A stretch of 64,000 nt of DNA from assembly GCA_949152475.1 (NCBI GenBank), contig OX424559.1, forward strand, positions 21,469,956 through 21,533,955, in the 5' to 3' direction. The translations under genes were made by a program, and so were the position numbers. The stretch is from Terebella lapidaria (lineage: Eukaryota > Annelida > Polychaeta > Terebellida > Terebellidae). This document shows, one piece after another, positions 1 through 11,271 of the stretch. Positions within the stretch are counted from its first letter, which is position 1, and each line of letters begins with the position of its first letter. The notes below the pieces were generated by a model. The model had not been told where the DNA came from and did no database searches. It saw nothing but the letters and a program-made list of their open reading frames with translations.

Positions 1-351
1 GTGTTTCCCAGATCCAGTACATGTATGTCACTGGCTTTCTCCTGACACTGATCACTGACGAAAGCAATCAATAGTCACAAATATCTGTAGTAACATACTA
101 CAATGTACATGATGTAGTACATGTATCATGTTGAAATAGCATGCGTAAAGTGTTTTTCAAGAAATGAGAAAGTTGACTCCTCATCTAGGATAGTGGCCTC
201 CCCTAACTGATCAGCATCAGTACGACAGCCACCTGTTCTGGCATTTCACAGTTGAATTAATTTGGTGGCAAGTCAATTGTATACAAAACATAAATTTCTC
301 ATCTGCCGGCAGAGTACTGTACGACAGCTTCAATGGAAAAGTCATCAACAA

Positions 352-366
352 GGGGGGGGGGGGGGG
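352..366. repeat. Homopolymer G15 tract
   Basis: Fifteen consecutive G residues are followed by TGGACGTGG. Such a run could form a G-quadruplex and is prone to length error in assembly. A C15 tract lies near the other end of the window at 59052-59066. Confidence 0.9.
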
Positions 367-1030
367 TGGACGTGGAAGGCACACTGCAGTGGTAGTGGCA
401 TTGGATTTAGCACTACACTAGATTCTTCCAGTCTTGACTAGTGTGAGGGAGGGTTTAGCTGTTTAGTGCTGCTTCCATGGGAGGTGCATATATCCAGAAG
501 CAGGCCAGTTCATGGTGGCAGTGGACCTACGTATAGATCAGCTATACTGGCCAAGTTGTTTCCATTGATTCTCAGATTTACATCGAGTTATTTTATTGAA
601 GTCTTTGTTTCATTCAAAATATTTTTCTCATATTTATTTTTTCGCACTAGACATAGCATTTGGAACTGTTTATAATAATATTTTCTCAACATGGTTGCTC
701 TTTTCTGCGTTTGGACACGTCCATCGTCGGATGTTAAAGAATAAAAAAATTTCATAAAATAAAAAAAAATCCCTACCTACCTACTCTCATTTTTTTTTGA
801 GCACTTGACCCTAAACACAGCATTTATTTTTTTCAGGCCTTATGGGATCAAAGATACATTCATCCAACTGCAACTAGACGCTTCCGGTCGCCTACGACCG
901 CTTGGGTGTATCCCCCGTAGCCCTATTATCCCTTTTGCTTCATATATATTACTGTTAGGTGTGAAAAAATAGAGCAAAGGCTAAAAAAGATTACCAGAGA
1001 AATACTGATGGGCCAATGATCGATTATTTT

Positions 1031-1342
1031 CGAAAGTCAGTTGGTTTGCCAAACCGATTTCGAAGATCGATTATGGAATCCTATAATCGATTATCTAAAA
1101 GTGGCAAAAGTTGTTTGTAATCCATGAAAAGTCCACAGAGAATATGTATTTCATAAATAGATACCAATTTTTAATTGCAAATTTGTGAAATGTGAAGTAG
1201 TAAACTATAGTATTTACTTTGATACTACATCAATTCCCCTTTATAACATATATTCTGCCAGTAAAGATTGTGCAACACTTGATTATGATATCACAGTTAA
1301 ACCCATTAATAATCGAAAGTCAGTTGGTTTGTCAAACCGATT
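1031..1342. repeat. Pair of short direct repeats
   Basis: A segment of about 29 bases beginning CGAAAGTCAGTTGGTTTG occurs at 1031-1059 and again at 1314-1342 with one or two differences. Each copy contains the small hairpin GGTTTG(C/T)CAAACC and lies close to copies of GATCGATTA. Function is unknown. Confidence 0.7.
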
Positions 1343-1503
1343 ATGAACCAATGATCGATTACGAAATTCACACCAACTCCCATCACTACAGAGAAATGTT
1401 AAATCGTAAGCCACAACTGTTTTTCCCCCACCAAAATTGCTGCATTGATCTTTCAAGGTTATTGAAAGTCGAATTCAATTTATATTTTTAATTTATATTT
1501 ATA

Positions 1504-2050
1504 GATCAAACTTTTCACCACAAGTTATATTTCAACTCATAATATGTGCCAAACTTGGTTTCAAGATGAAATTCAAACTAAAAGTTGACCAAAACTGCAT
1601 TTCAAGATGACAAATTTGAAGCCAGAACGAACCTTTTACCATAACTTATATTTTAACTCATGCTATGTGCCAAACTTGGTTTCAAGTTGAAATTCAAAGT
1701 AAAAGTGGACCAAAACTGCATTTTAAGATGACGAAATTGGAGCCAGATCGAACTTTTCACCAAAAGTTATATTTTGACTCATGACATGTACGAAACATGG
1801 TTTCAAGTTGAAATTCAAAGTAAAAGTCAACCAAAACTGCATTTCAAGATGACAAAATTGGAGCCAGATCGAACTTTTCACCATAAGTTATGTTTTAACT
1901 AATAATATGTCCCATACATGGTTTCAAGTTGAAATTCAAAGTAAAAGTTGACCAAAACTGCATTTCAAGATGACAAAATTGCAGCCAGATCAACATTTTC
2001 ATAAAAAGCTCTATTTTCACCCCAAATATGTTCCAAATTATGTTCGAATA
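1504..2050. repeat. 121-bp tandem array, about 4.5 copies
   Basis: Units restart at the motif GATCGAACTTTTCACCA or close variants near 1504, 1625, 1746, 1867 and 1988, a constant spacing of 121 bases. Copies differ by scattered substitutions, so the array is not fresh. It contains no open reading frame and adjoins the unrelated array that follows. Confidence 0.85.
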
Positions 2051-2061
2051 TGAAATTCCAA

Positions 2062-3375
2062 TTACTTGGTTGAGCTCAGTATTATGTTTGTCGTCTTGAT
2101 CATTTTTATTGTGGTCAATAATAGACTTAACTAGCAAAAATAATGTTAACTTATTTGGTACAGCCATAAAATCTCTACTGGACAAAACCTTTACCTTGTT
2201 GAGCCTAATAATAAATGTTTCTCGTCTTAACTATTTTTATTGTGGTCAATAATAGACTTAACTAGCAAAAATAATGTTAACTTATTTGGTTACAGCCATG
2301 AAATCTCTACTGGACAAAACCTTTACCTTGTTGAGCCCAATAATAAATATTTCTTGTTTTAACTATTTTTATTGTGGTCAATAATGAACTTAACTAGTAA
2401 AAATAATGCTAACTTATTCGGTTACAAGCATGATATCTGTACTGAACAAAATCTTTACCTTGTTGAACTCAATAATAAATGTTTTTCATCTTAACTATTT
2501 TTATTGTGGTCAATAATAGACTTAACTAGCAGAAATAATGTTAACTTATTTGGTACAGCTATAAAATCTCTACTGGACAAAACCTTTACCTTATTGAGCT
2601 CAATAATAAATGTTTCTCGTCTTAACTATTTTTATTGTGGTCAATAATAGACTTAACTAGCAAAAATAATGTTAACTTATTTGGTTACAGCCATGAAATC
2701 TCTACTGGACAAAAATTATACCTTATTGAGCCCAATAATAAATGTTTCTCGTCTTAACTATTTTTATTGTGGCCATTAATAGACTAAACTAGCAGAAATA
2801 ATGTTAACTTATTTGGTTACAGCCATAAAATCTCTACTGGACAAAACCTTTACCTTGTTGAGTCCAATAATAAATGTTTCTTGTCTTAACTATTTTTAAT
2901 GTGGTCAATAATAGACTTAACTAGCAAAAATAACGTTAACTTATTTGGTTACAGCCATGAAAGCTCTACTGGACAAAACCTTTACCTTGTTGAGCCTAAT
3001 AATAAATGTTTCTCGTCTTAACTATTTTTATTGTGGTCAATAATAGACTTAACTAGCAAAAATAATGTTAACTTATTTGGTTACAGGCATGAAATCTCTA
3101 CTGGACAAAACCTTTACCTTGTTGAGCCCAATAATAAACGTTTCTCGTCTTAACTATTTTTATTGTGGTCAATAATAGACTTAACTATTTTTATTGTGGT
3201 CAATAATAGACTTAACTAGTAAAAATAATGTTAACTTATTCGGTTATACCCATGAAATTTGTACTGGACAAAACCTTTACCTTTTTGAGCTTATTAATAA
3301 ATGTTTCTCATCTTAACTATTTTTATTTTGGTCAATAATAGACTTAACTAGTAAAACTAACATTAACTTATTCAG
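2062..3375. repeat. About 132-bp tandem array, about 10 copies
   Basis: Units begin around TTGTTGAGCCCAATAATAAA near 2062, 2193, 2328, 2460, 2591, 2723, 2856, 2988, 3120 and 3283. The unit at 3120 is longer because about 31 bases (TTAACTATTTTTATTGTGG and following) are repeated within it at about 3150-3200. The array stops a few bases before the protease-like coding sequence of the Gypsy fossil, replacing the place where gag and a 5' LTR would be expected. Confidence 0.85.
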
Positions 3376-3380
3376 TAATA

Positions 3381-5530
3381 TTGTCCTGTTTTCACAAACT
3401 CATCAAAGATAAGCCTCTAGGAAAAAGCACATGGATTCGTTTGGTGGGTGCTAACGGATTAGAAGTACCATCGATAGGAATCATGGTGGTAGATTTAATG
3501 GTTAATGGTACTTTAGTTTCAGATGTACATGTGATAGTGGTGAAAGATCCAGCTGATCCCCAGACTCGTGCCAGGAAACAGAAGACTCCAGGTGTCATTG
3601 GGTGTAATGTGCTACAACACTTGCGTGACAAAAATAACTTTGTTGGTATTTCTCTCGCAGAAATCAAAGCCGAAATGGAGCATTATGAAGTGCAACTGGC
3701 ATTAACAGAGAAGATACAAGCCGAGTTAACAGCAAAGGATATGTCAACTCTTGGTGTTGTTAGGACAGGCAAGGACCCTGTTACCATACCTGCTGATTGT
3801 GAGATGTCACTAATGTGTAACACCCGCATTTTTCCTCAGGATTACCAAGTTGTGGTTGAACCAGCTGATTGCCCGCTTCCGCCTGGAATTGTATTATTCC
3901 CAAGCATATCAACTGTCCACAAAGGTCAAGTCCAGGTCAAGATCTTAAAATTGTCCACTAATGATATTATTTTGCAGAAGTCAACCAACATAGCACAGAT
4001 TTGTGCAGGTGAAGTCATGTCTCCAGATTTTGATATTGCCTATGATGAGCAACTGGATGCTACGACTATTCAAATGCACCAATGTTCCATGGAAGCAAAT
4101 CGAATGGCTTGGGACGACTTACCTTTTCAAGTCAACTTAGGCGATGTGCCACTCACCAGAGACCAAGATTCCAAGCTACGGACCTTGTTCCATGAGTACA
4201 AGTATGTGTTCAGTCACAACAGTGATGACCTAGGTTACACAGATGTTGTACAGCACCGTATAAAGTTGACTGATGATAACCCTATCAAACTTCCGGATAG
4301 ACGCGTACCACCCAGTCTCATTCCAGAAGTACAAAATATGTTGCAAAGCTGGTTGAAGTCAGGAGTTATCAAGGAAAGTAGTAGTCCGTATGCTTTGCAG
4401 ATGGTGCTGGTCAGGAAAAAGACAGGAGAAATTCGCATGTGCGTTGATTACAGGAGACTAAATAACATCACGGTCAAGGATGCCTTCCCACTGCCCAGGA
4501 TCGAGGAATGCATAGATGCATTGAAGGATGCTAAATATTTCTGTTCCCTTGATCTAACGAGTGGTTATTTACAGGTGAAGCTACATGAGGATGACCAGAG
4601 TAAAACAGTGTTCCGTGCCTTGGGTTCCTTGTACCAGTTCACCAGACTTCCCTTTGGCTTATGTAATTCACCTGCTACATTTTCGCGACTAATGGGCAAA
4701 TGTTTCAGCAAGATGTTCCACAAGGGCCTGATTGTGTATCTGGATGATATGCTGATATATGGTTCCTCCATCGCAGATATCGTCGATAAACTCAAACGTG
4801 TATTCAGCATGCTGCGTCAATATGGTTTAAAGCTAACACCATCTAAATGTCATTTTCTGAAGTCTAGCATTGGGTTCTTAGGTCATACAGTTTCTGCCAC
4901 AGGCATTGCCACAGATCCAGAAAAGATCCGTGCAGTGAAGGAATTCGCAAAACCCACAAAACAGAAGATTTTACGCCAGTTCCTGGGGTTAACAAGTTAC
5001 TTTAGGCGTTTCATCAAAGGGTTTGCCCAGATTGCTTCTCCACTATATGCGCTGATCGAAAGCAAGAAGATCAAGACTAAATCAAAACGGCAGATTGACA
5101 TCCAGAGCAAGTGGGATCAAGGGTGTGATGAAACATTCCAAACATTGAAAACGGCACTAATTCATGCACCGATTTTGGGGTTCCCAGATTTCGAGCTACC
5201 CTTCATTCTTGAAATCGACGCAAGTCTTCTCGGATTCGGCGCAATATTATCTCAAATGCAAAACAAGAAACGAAAGGTGATTGCATATGCTAGCCGAAGT
5301 TTGAAGAAGCATGAACGAACCATGAAGAATTATAGCTCAATGAAGCTGGAATTCCTTGCTTTGCATTGGGCAGTAACACACAAATTCAAAGACTAACTCT
5401 ACGGATCAAGATTTGTCATCAAGACGGATAGTCATCCATAAACTTGCTGACCTTTCAGACTACAACTTCAGCATTGAGTACAGGAGTGGAAAAACGAATA
5501 CGGCAGCTGACGCACTGTCAAGAAACCCTG
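3381..5530 (+). mobile_element. Gypsy-A protease, reverse transcriptase and RNase H region
   Basis: Part of the Gypsy-A fossil. The first 90 or so codons resemble the C-terminal half of a retropepsin (VIGCNVLQ, matching the usual I-G-x-N/D-x-L element). The reverse transcriptase follows, with CVDYRRLN, LTSGYLQVKL, LPFGLCNSPATF and the catalytic box IVYLDDMLIYG at roughly 4730-4760, then the thumb and connection region (FLGLTSYFRRFI). RNase H begins near 5190 with FILEIDASLLGFGAILSQ. These enzymes copy the element RNA into DNA in cytoplasmic particles; here they are fossil sequence. Confidence 0.85.
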
Positions 5531-5959
5531 TTGATTCTGATGCAGAGGGTGGAGATGAGTATGAAGTTGATACCCAGGAGCAACTACGTCAGGTAGTAAC
5601 TGACATGGAGAGAACGACAGCAATCCAAAATGAAGTCATTGTCGCCATTGGTTCCTGTGTCGTTACTGAGGTCCAGTATGTTCATACTAATGAATTACAA
5701 TTTCTAGTTTCAGATTTCATTAATCCATCTGATTTAGCTCAGTTGCAAATGGATGACAAAGATATCAAACCTGTACTGACTCTACTGGAAAAGGAAGGAA
5801 AACCTCGCTTTGCTGAATACAAGAAAGAATCCCAAGTCAAGCAGAAGATCATCAACAAATGGAAACAGCTTAAGATAGTAAATGGTATTCTGCACAGGGA
5901 AATTACATTCAATGGACAAAGTATCGAAGTTGTCATATTGCCAAAATGTCTTAAGTCTA

Positions 5960-7305
5960 TAATCCTCAAACAACTTCATGACTATACAGGACATCAAGGT
6001 ATTGAGCGCACAACAGCTTTGATCGCTCAACGATTTTACTGGCCTGCCATGTATAAAGATATTGATGAATATTGTCGACGATGTAGCAGATGCCAGATTG
6101 CTAAAGAAGGAACACCAAAGGTAAAAACCAAGATGTCTCATCTAAAAGCTACAAGGCCATTGGTAATTATAGCCATAGATTTCACCTTACTAGAAAAATC
6201 CACTTCTGGTCACGAAAATGTTCTCGTTATCTCTGATGGTTTCTCCAAGTATACAATAGCAGTCGCCACGAAGGACCAAACAGCTAGGACAGTTGCCAAG
6301 GTATTGGTACGAGAATGGATCCACAAACTAGGCATTCCTTCCAGGATTCACAGCGACAGGGGAAAATCATTTGAGAACCACATCGTGAGTGAGTTGTGCA
6401 GGATGTATGCCATCAAAAAGTCAAGAACAACGCCATATCATCCCCAAGGAAATTCACAAGTGGAACGATTCAATAGGACACTGCACGATCTGCTACGAAC
6501 GTAAGCAAACAACAAGAAACAACGCTGGCCGGAATATATCAACGAGCTTGTCTTTATTTATAACTGTACCCCACATTCCTCCACAGGTTACTCACCATTT
6601 TTCTTATTTTTTGGCAGGAATCCGCAGTTACCAATTGACATCTTGTTGAACAAAGATTCAAATGGAAACAATAGAACTACTGATGAATACGTATTCCTAC
6701 ACAGGAAGCGCATGTCCGAAGCAATTGAGCGAGCAAACAAGCATCTCGACAAGAAGGCTCAACAGAGGAAGAGACACGACAGAAACGTACGACCCAAAGG
6801 CCTAGCAATCGGAACAAAGGTACTTCTTCGAAATCGTACACAAGGTCGCAGTAAAATACAAGACCACTGGTGCCCAATACCATTTGAAGTTATTGGAAGG
6901 GTTTCAGAAGACAGTTCTGATTATCTGGTGAGGAATATGGAGGATAACCACATCAAAGCTATCAACCGTCTGGATCTTTTAGAATACATATATCCAGAGT
7001 CACCAACTGAACGCCAGTCACCTTCTAAGTCAACTGCAAGAACTGACGAGTCTACATCATCATCGGAAGACGATGTATTAGTTGTAACACATCGAGGGAA
7101 TGAGAAACCTTCACATAGGTCATCAGCTGTGAGAAGATCAAACCGCAAAGGTGCAGGTCAACATTCAAATCCCTACAACTTACCAAAATCAGTTTTGTCA
7201 CAGGAAATGTTAGCTCCACAAAGACCAACTTATGTAGAATATTCCAGTGCCATATTGAACCTTGGAAAGCTCTTGCAGGAAAGTTATGATGTTTCTATTC
7301 AGTAA
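5960..7305 (+). mobile_element. Gypsy-A integrase region and C-terminal tail
   Basis: Part of the Gypsy-A fossil. An HHCC zinc-binding module is visible (HDYTGHQG...CRRCSRCQ). It is followed by an integrase core with the first acidic residue in IAIDFT, the second in IHSDRGKSF and the glutamate in [12 protein letters not shown]. Further down, at about 6640-7305, there is a basic segment (KKAQQRKRHDRN) and a serine-rich tail, as in integrase C-termini of this group. Integrase joins the cDNA ends to the host chromosome. Seen only as fossil sequence. Confidence 0.8.
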
Positions 7306-7390
7306 TGCTCGTCGTGTTGTTGTATATATGAATGAAACTTATGTGCAATGTTTTCCATCCTGAATCATGATGCATGTTTTAATTTCAGAA

Positions 7391-8421
7391 ATGTGATATG
7401 ATAATATTGTGATATTTTGTGTGAAAATTTATATATCAATAATTCATTTCTTGCAGGTGGTGTCTACATTGTTCTTTGGATGATCCTGATTGAACGAATC
7501 CAATTTTATTGGTATGATTATGTGTGTTTGTATGAATGTTTTTAATTTTAGGTTCTAGCTCATGAGGACATGAGACCCACCACTGCCACCACAAGTGACC
7601 TGTAATATTTAGGTATATATTAGCTATATGGCTTGCCATACGTTCATAATATCCCACGTCATTATAATGTAATACACATTAAAGTCACATGATCCAATTG
7701 AACCAATCACAGTGTACCATTGAGCTTTTCTACACTTTGACGCCCTTTTTCTGATACAAAGAATCACTTGGCTAATAGTAACTGACGTTGCAACATCACC
7801 TTCGTCTGACTGAATTGAAGACTTATACTTCTACACATATACTTATATATACGTTCTGATTATATCTATAGATTTATTTGTATTGGAGACGACGCAACAC
7901 AACAAAGGTATTTCACTCATTTCATTTATCCAATATATTAGTGTAGCGATGTGTGTTTATAGAACTGGGTTACATTAGAGAGTAAGGCTTAAATGCCAAA
8001 TCCGTTCTAATAGTTTATCAGGTAATGTCACATCATCTAGGGTATTAATAGTTTCTATTTGTAGGCGATTCGTCCTGAGTTGGTTTTGTAGATGAGGAAC
8101 GGTAACGTTGCTCCATTGATCAGGGGTGCGTTGACGGTTTAAATACCACTCTTGGTAGTGTAAAGGTCTTATTTCACATTATCGTATACAACTATAGTCT
8201 AGTCAATATATTTGTCTCATTCGGGATTATTATTTTGTATCGGGGTTACTCCAGGGTTATAAGTAATAACAGTACCAACTATTCCTTGTATTTTACATTG
8301 TGGAATGCTTGCTTGTATATATGCATATTGTTTACACCATGTTATTATATTGTAGGTTTTTGTTGGAAACAATAAACCGATACAAAACCTGAGCTGTATT
8401 TTCCTGCTGTCGGGTCACACA
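7391..8421 (+). repeat. Candidate 3' LTR of Gypsy-A, limits uncertain
   Basis: This noncoding stretch follows the integrase tail. It starts plausibly at TGTGATATGATAATATTG, has a TATA-like TTATATATAC near 7844, a polyadenylation signal AATAAA at 8371-8376 and a possible CA end at GGGTCACACA. No second copy exists in the window to confirm either end, so the limits are inference. Confidence 0.35.
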
Positions 8422-8725
8422 TTGACAGCAACGATGCAAATAAAACAGTCGTCGGTTGGTCATGTTTACATGAAATTCGGCCCAGTATGCAAATGAGCAA
8501 AAACTTACGTAATCTCGAATGGCAATTGTCGCCTAGGGGGGTAGCGCAATTGATCCATTGCCTCGGGCTATTGAATTCTGGATGACCATGATGGCAACGT
8601 TTGCAACTTGTTCACATGAAGTTACATGCAATCTTACCTTGAAAACCGACATATCCTGAACAGTTGCAGAATCTATATCCACTTATGACGTCAATGCGTG
8701 ATGATAAAATTCATCCGTTTGGTCA
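8422..8725. other. Short spacer with clustered transcription-factor-like motifs
   Basis: No gene. Within 200 bases there are an octamer ATGCAAAT near 8487, a palindromic TTACGTAA near 8510 and a CRE palindrome TGACGTCA near 8686. These can occur by chance in DNA of this composition; no promoter or transcript start is evident. Confidence 0.3.
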
Positions 8726-8729
8726 TAAA

Positions 8730-10510
8730 CACCCTGCAGCTAGCCGCCGAACGTTATCTGACCCAATTCTATAGGGCCTGTAAGTCTCGTTTCATATATG
8801 TCGTAAAATGACGTATTTAGGTACGTAGTGGTGACAAACATTGCCACGTGGTCATTTTTGCTGATTTTGCTTGTCTTTAGAAGCACCATACAAAAATATT
8901 ATTAAGAATATCGTTACAATTAATTTTTTTCTTATTTACACTTGCTCCGAACTACAACATACCACTGTTTATAATAATGAATGGATATTTTTTCATGGTC
9001 AATTCGCCCCCGATCTATGTTGTGTTTCGCAGCATGTTTTTGGACTCCATATTTCAATATAACACGATTATTTTTGTGATGTTATGACAAACAGTGTACA
9101 GAACATATGCCACATCATATATAGGCACAAACACCACCGACGGTTTGGATACTAGTCATGCAGTTTCAAGAGAATGAGCTTTTTTCTCCCGTCAAGGTCA
9201 TGACCTTGGAACATAAAAACATACGTTTTTCATCCCTTTTAAATGGAATGAAATGTTTACGAAAAATGCATATTTAGGTCGTTAGCGATCGTAGGAACGG
9301 GTCATGATCAAAGTACGAACATGCGATAATTTTCCGATAATTTCCGTGTGAGTTGCAGGAGTTCGAATATGTAGAATTTCACGAATTGGCCCAAAAATTT
9401 GGCGGGAAAATTAAATGTCACCAGAAAGGTTAAATCACGTAAAATAACGTGACGTTTCAAATCTCACTTACAAGCCCTATTGTGTTGGAGTCAGGTCATG
9501 TTTATGTTAACGTTCTATTGCATCAGATATGAACATATACGGGAACAAAATATATTTTTTCTCATCATATTGTTGGACTTGTGCATCGACTACATGTGGA
9601 TTCCATGTCCCAAATACCCTAGAATTGTATGTATTGCTCTGAGTCTTGATTTCATAGCCCATTATTGAGAAAAGTGTCATGTAATGGTGACACTTTGCTC
9701 ATTTCCATGAACACCGTTCACTATTCAATGTATTTTTGTCATAAAGCAATATTACGAAATGTCATATGTAACATTTAAAGTACATATTAGACAGTATGTA
9801 AAAAACAAAACATAAATAGGTGGAATACACGAATGGTAATTATTTTGTTGTCGAAATGACGTTCTGCTACCGTGGTTAACGTTCTGTGTATCGAATTATA
9901 GTCAGGATTTAATATCTGTGAGTGCTGTTCAGTCTCGTTCTTCCTATACAATGTACCGAACAATGAACCTAAAAGCTCGGGGATCTCTACCTCATAAATG
10001 TTGCTCCCATATGGCGAGAGTAGAAATCCATGATTACATTTCAAGCATCAACAGAACGTTAACCCGTGCCACAGAACGTTATCATGTCAGGGATAAATTG
10101 ACAACACAAAATATCGGACAGATATAACAAGGTAAAGTATATAAACTTCAAACTGAACAACCTTTGTACATATATGCTGAATTTCTCTCCAAAACACTAA
10201 TTTTCATGCTCCAAATTGAGGGAAGTTTACATCCATCCCGGACTATAGTGTTACATCGTCGCAGTGCAGGACACTTTTCATCCAAACTCTTAGTCCCAGT
10301 GTAGCAATCTCAATGCACAACTATTCATAACACCCTCGGACATGGAATCGAATAGATTATAAAAATGTACTCACTTGGAAATTGTTATTTTTCACCTGTT
10401 TACATCATGTGTTGGACTTTTGAAGACAACAGAACGTTAATATAAACAATGACCTGACCCCAACACAATAGAACTGGGTCAGATAACGTTCGGCGGCTAG
10501 CTGTAGGGTG
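8730..10510. mobile_element. Non-autonomous DNA transposon, CAC...GTG ends, TAAA duplication
   Basis: The left end CACCCTGCAGCTAGCCG is repeated inverted at the right end (GGCTAGCTGTAGGGTG), and the flanks carry TAAA at 8726-8729 and 10511-10514. Inverted identity continues inward for about 85 bases once the inner insertion is ignored. A motif of the type AGAACGTTAA/TTAACGTTCT recurs about eight times, including an inverted pair at 9852-9893 and 10043-10088, and may be a transposase-binding subterminal repeat. No transposase is seen. CAC termini with a 4-bp duplication fit the Chapaev/CMC group, but that assignment is inference. Without the inner element it is about 1.07 kb. Confidence 0.75.
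8773..9478. mobile_element. 706-bp DNA transposon nested in the preceding element
   Basis: Ends are AGGGCCTGTAAG and CTTACAAGCCCT, with imperfect inverted similarity extending about 45 bases. It is flanked by AT at 8771-8772 and 9479-9480. The insertion point is certain: the opposite arm of the host transposon carries the uninterrupted counterpart around 10461-10475. No coding capacity is seen. A 2-bp AT duplication is reported for ISL2EU-type elements, so that family is possible but not shown. Confidence 0.75.
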
Positions 10511-10558
10511 TAAAGCATGATTTCATTCCATTCAAGCCTGGCATGTTCGCCGCGCTCA

Positions 10559-10662
10559 CACGCAGGGTAAGCGAGAATGCCGAGTTGCGCACAAATTACG
10601 TTGCTTTGCCGAGTTGCGCACAAGAAATACCGAGTCGCGCATAGGCAATGCCGAGGCGCGCC
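10559..10662 (+). repeat. Left terminal inverted repeat of the 6-kb element
   Basis: Contains four diverged tandem copies of a 15-20 base unit of the type TGCCGAGTTGCGCACAA. It matches 16476-16579 on the opposite strand with only a handful of differences. Confidence 0.85.
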
Positions 10663-11271
10663 GAAGTTTTTTGTTCTTGGACTCTCTTCTGTCAGTTTTC
10701 AAGATTTTGAGAAGAATGGAAGACAGGTGTGTATATGTCAATGTCGGCGTTTGAGAAGGCAGTCACGTTGGAAATTGCTAAAGCTTTTCAGCTATTTTTT
10801 ACCAGGTTTATCTGGGGCAGAAAAACTATTTTTTACACCATTTTGTCGGTAAGGTAACAAGAAACGCATTCACTGTATCATATATCAGGATACGGTGGAT
10901 AATGTATGTTTTTATCAGGATTTTAAACTGAATGGTTGTCAATTTTGTGTCACGCATCAACGAACACACTTGTTGTCGTCAGTTTGGTTAACGGCGTACC
11001 AGGTTTATCGATTTTTCTCCGTTTGGCCTTCACGGCCAGCAACCTGGCGGTTGTACGCATGTTATACAGTTTGTGTGAGCGTGCCTTCGGACAATACCTG
11101 TTTTATGCTTCTTCTGTCTGAGTTCATTATGGTTGTCGGTCTAGCAATACAACATTCTTCATAGTCGTGTGTGGTAGCGTTCGCAATGTGAAGTGTTATT
11201 GTACAATTGTACAATACACCTGCGTTGCGTCTTTCTATATTTCACTTCATACTCTGGTTGTTTGCTTTAAA

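Larger units (their letters stand above)
1..1503. other. Unassigned AT-rich DNA
   Basis: No convincing gene is seen. The short open frames here have no recognisable domain and many begin at non-ATG codons. The stretch holds a 15-base G run and a short duplicated segment, listed separately, plus A/T-rich low-complexity sequence around 740-830. Nothing else could be assigned. Confidence 0.6.
3381..8421 (+). mobile_element. Gypsy-A: 5'-truncated Ty3/Gypsy fossil
   Basis: An LTR-retrotransposon remnant in plus orientation. Parts seen in order are a retropepsin-like segment, reverse transcriptase, RNase H, integrase and an integrase C-terminal tail, then about 1.1 kb of noncoding sequence that probably includes a 3' LTR. 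No gag, primer-binding site or 5' LTR is seen; a tandem array occupies that position. The element is broken, with a few breaks in the coding part, yet long stretches of pol remain open, so I judge it moderately old. The pol order PR-RT-RH-IN places it in Ty3/Gypsy (Metaviridae); the clade is not resolved. It is clearly different from Gypsy-B and Gypsy-C in this window. Confidence 0.85.

Noticed and set aside
3381-7305. Gypsy-A as a domesticated host gene
   Set aside because: All pol domains are present in element order, several breaks are visible, and no host promoter, exon structure or constraint is seen.
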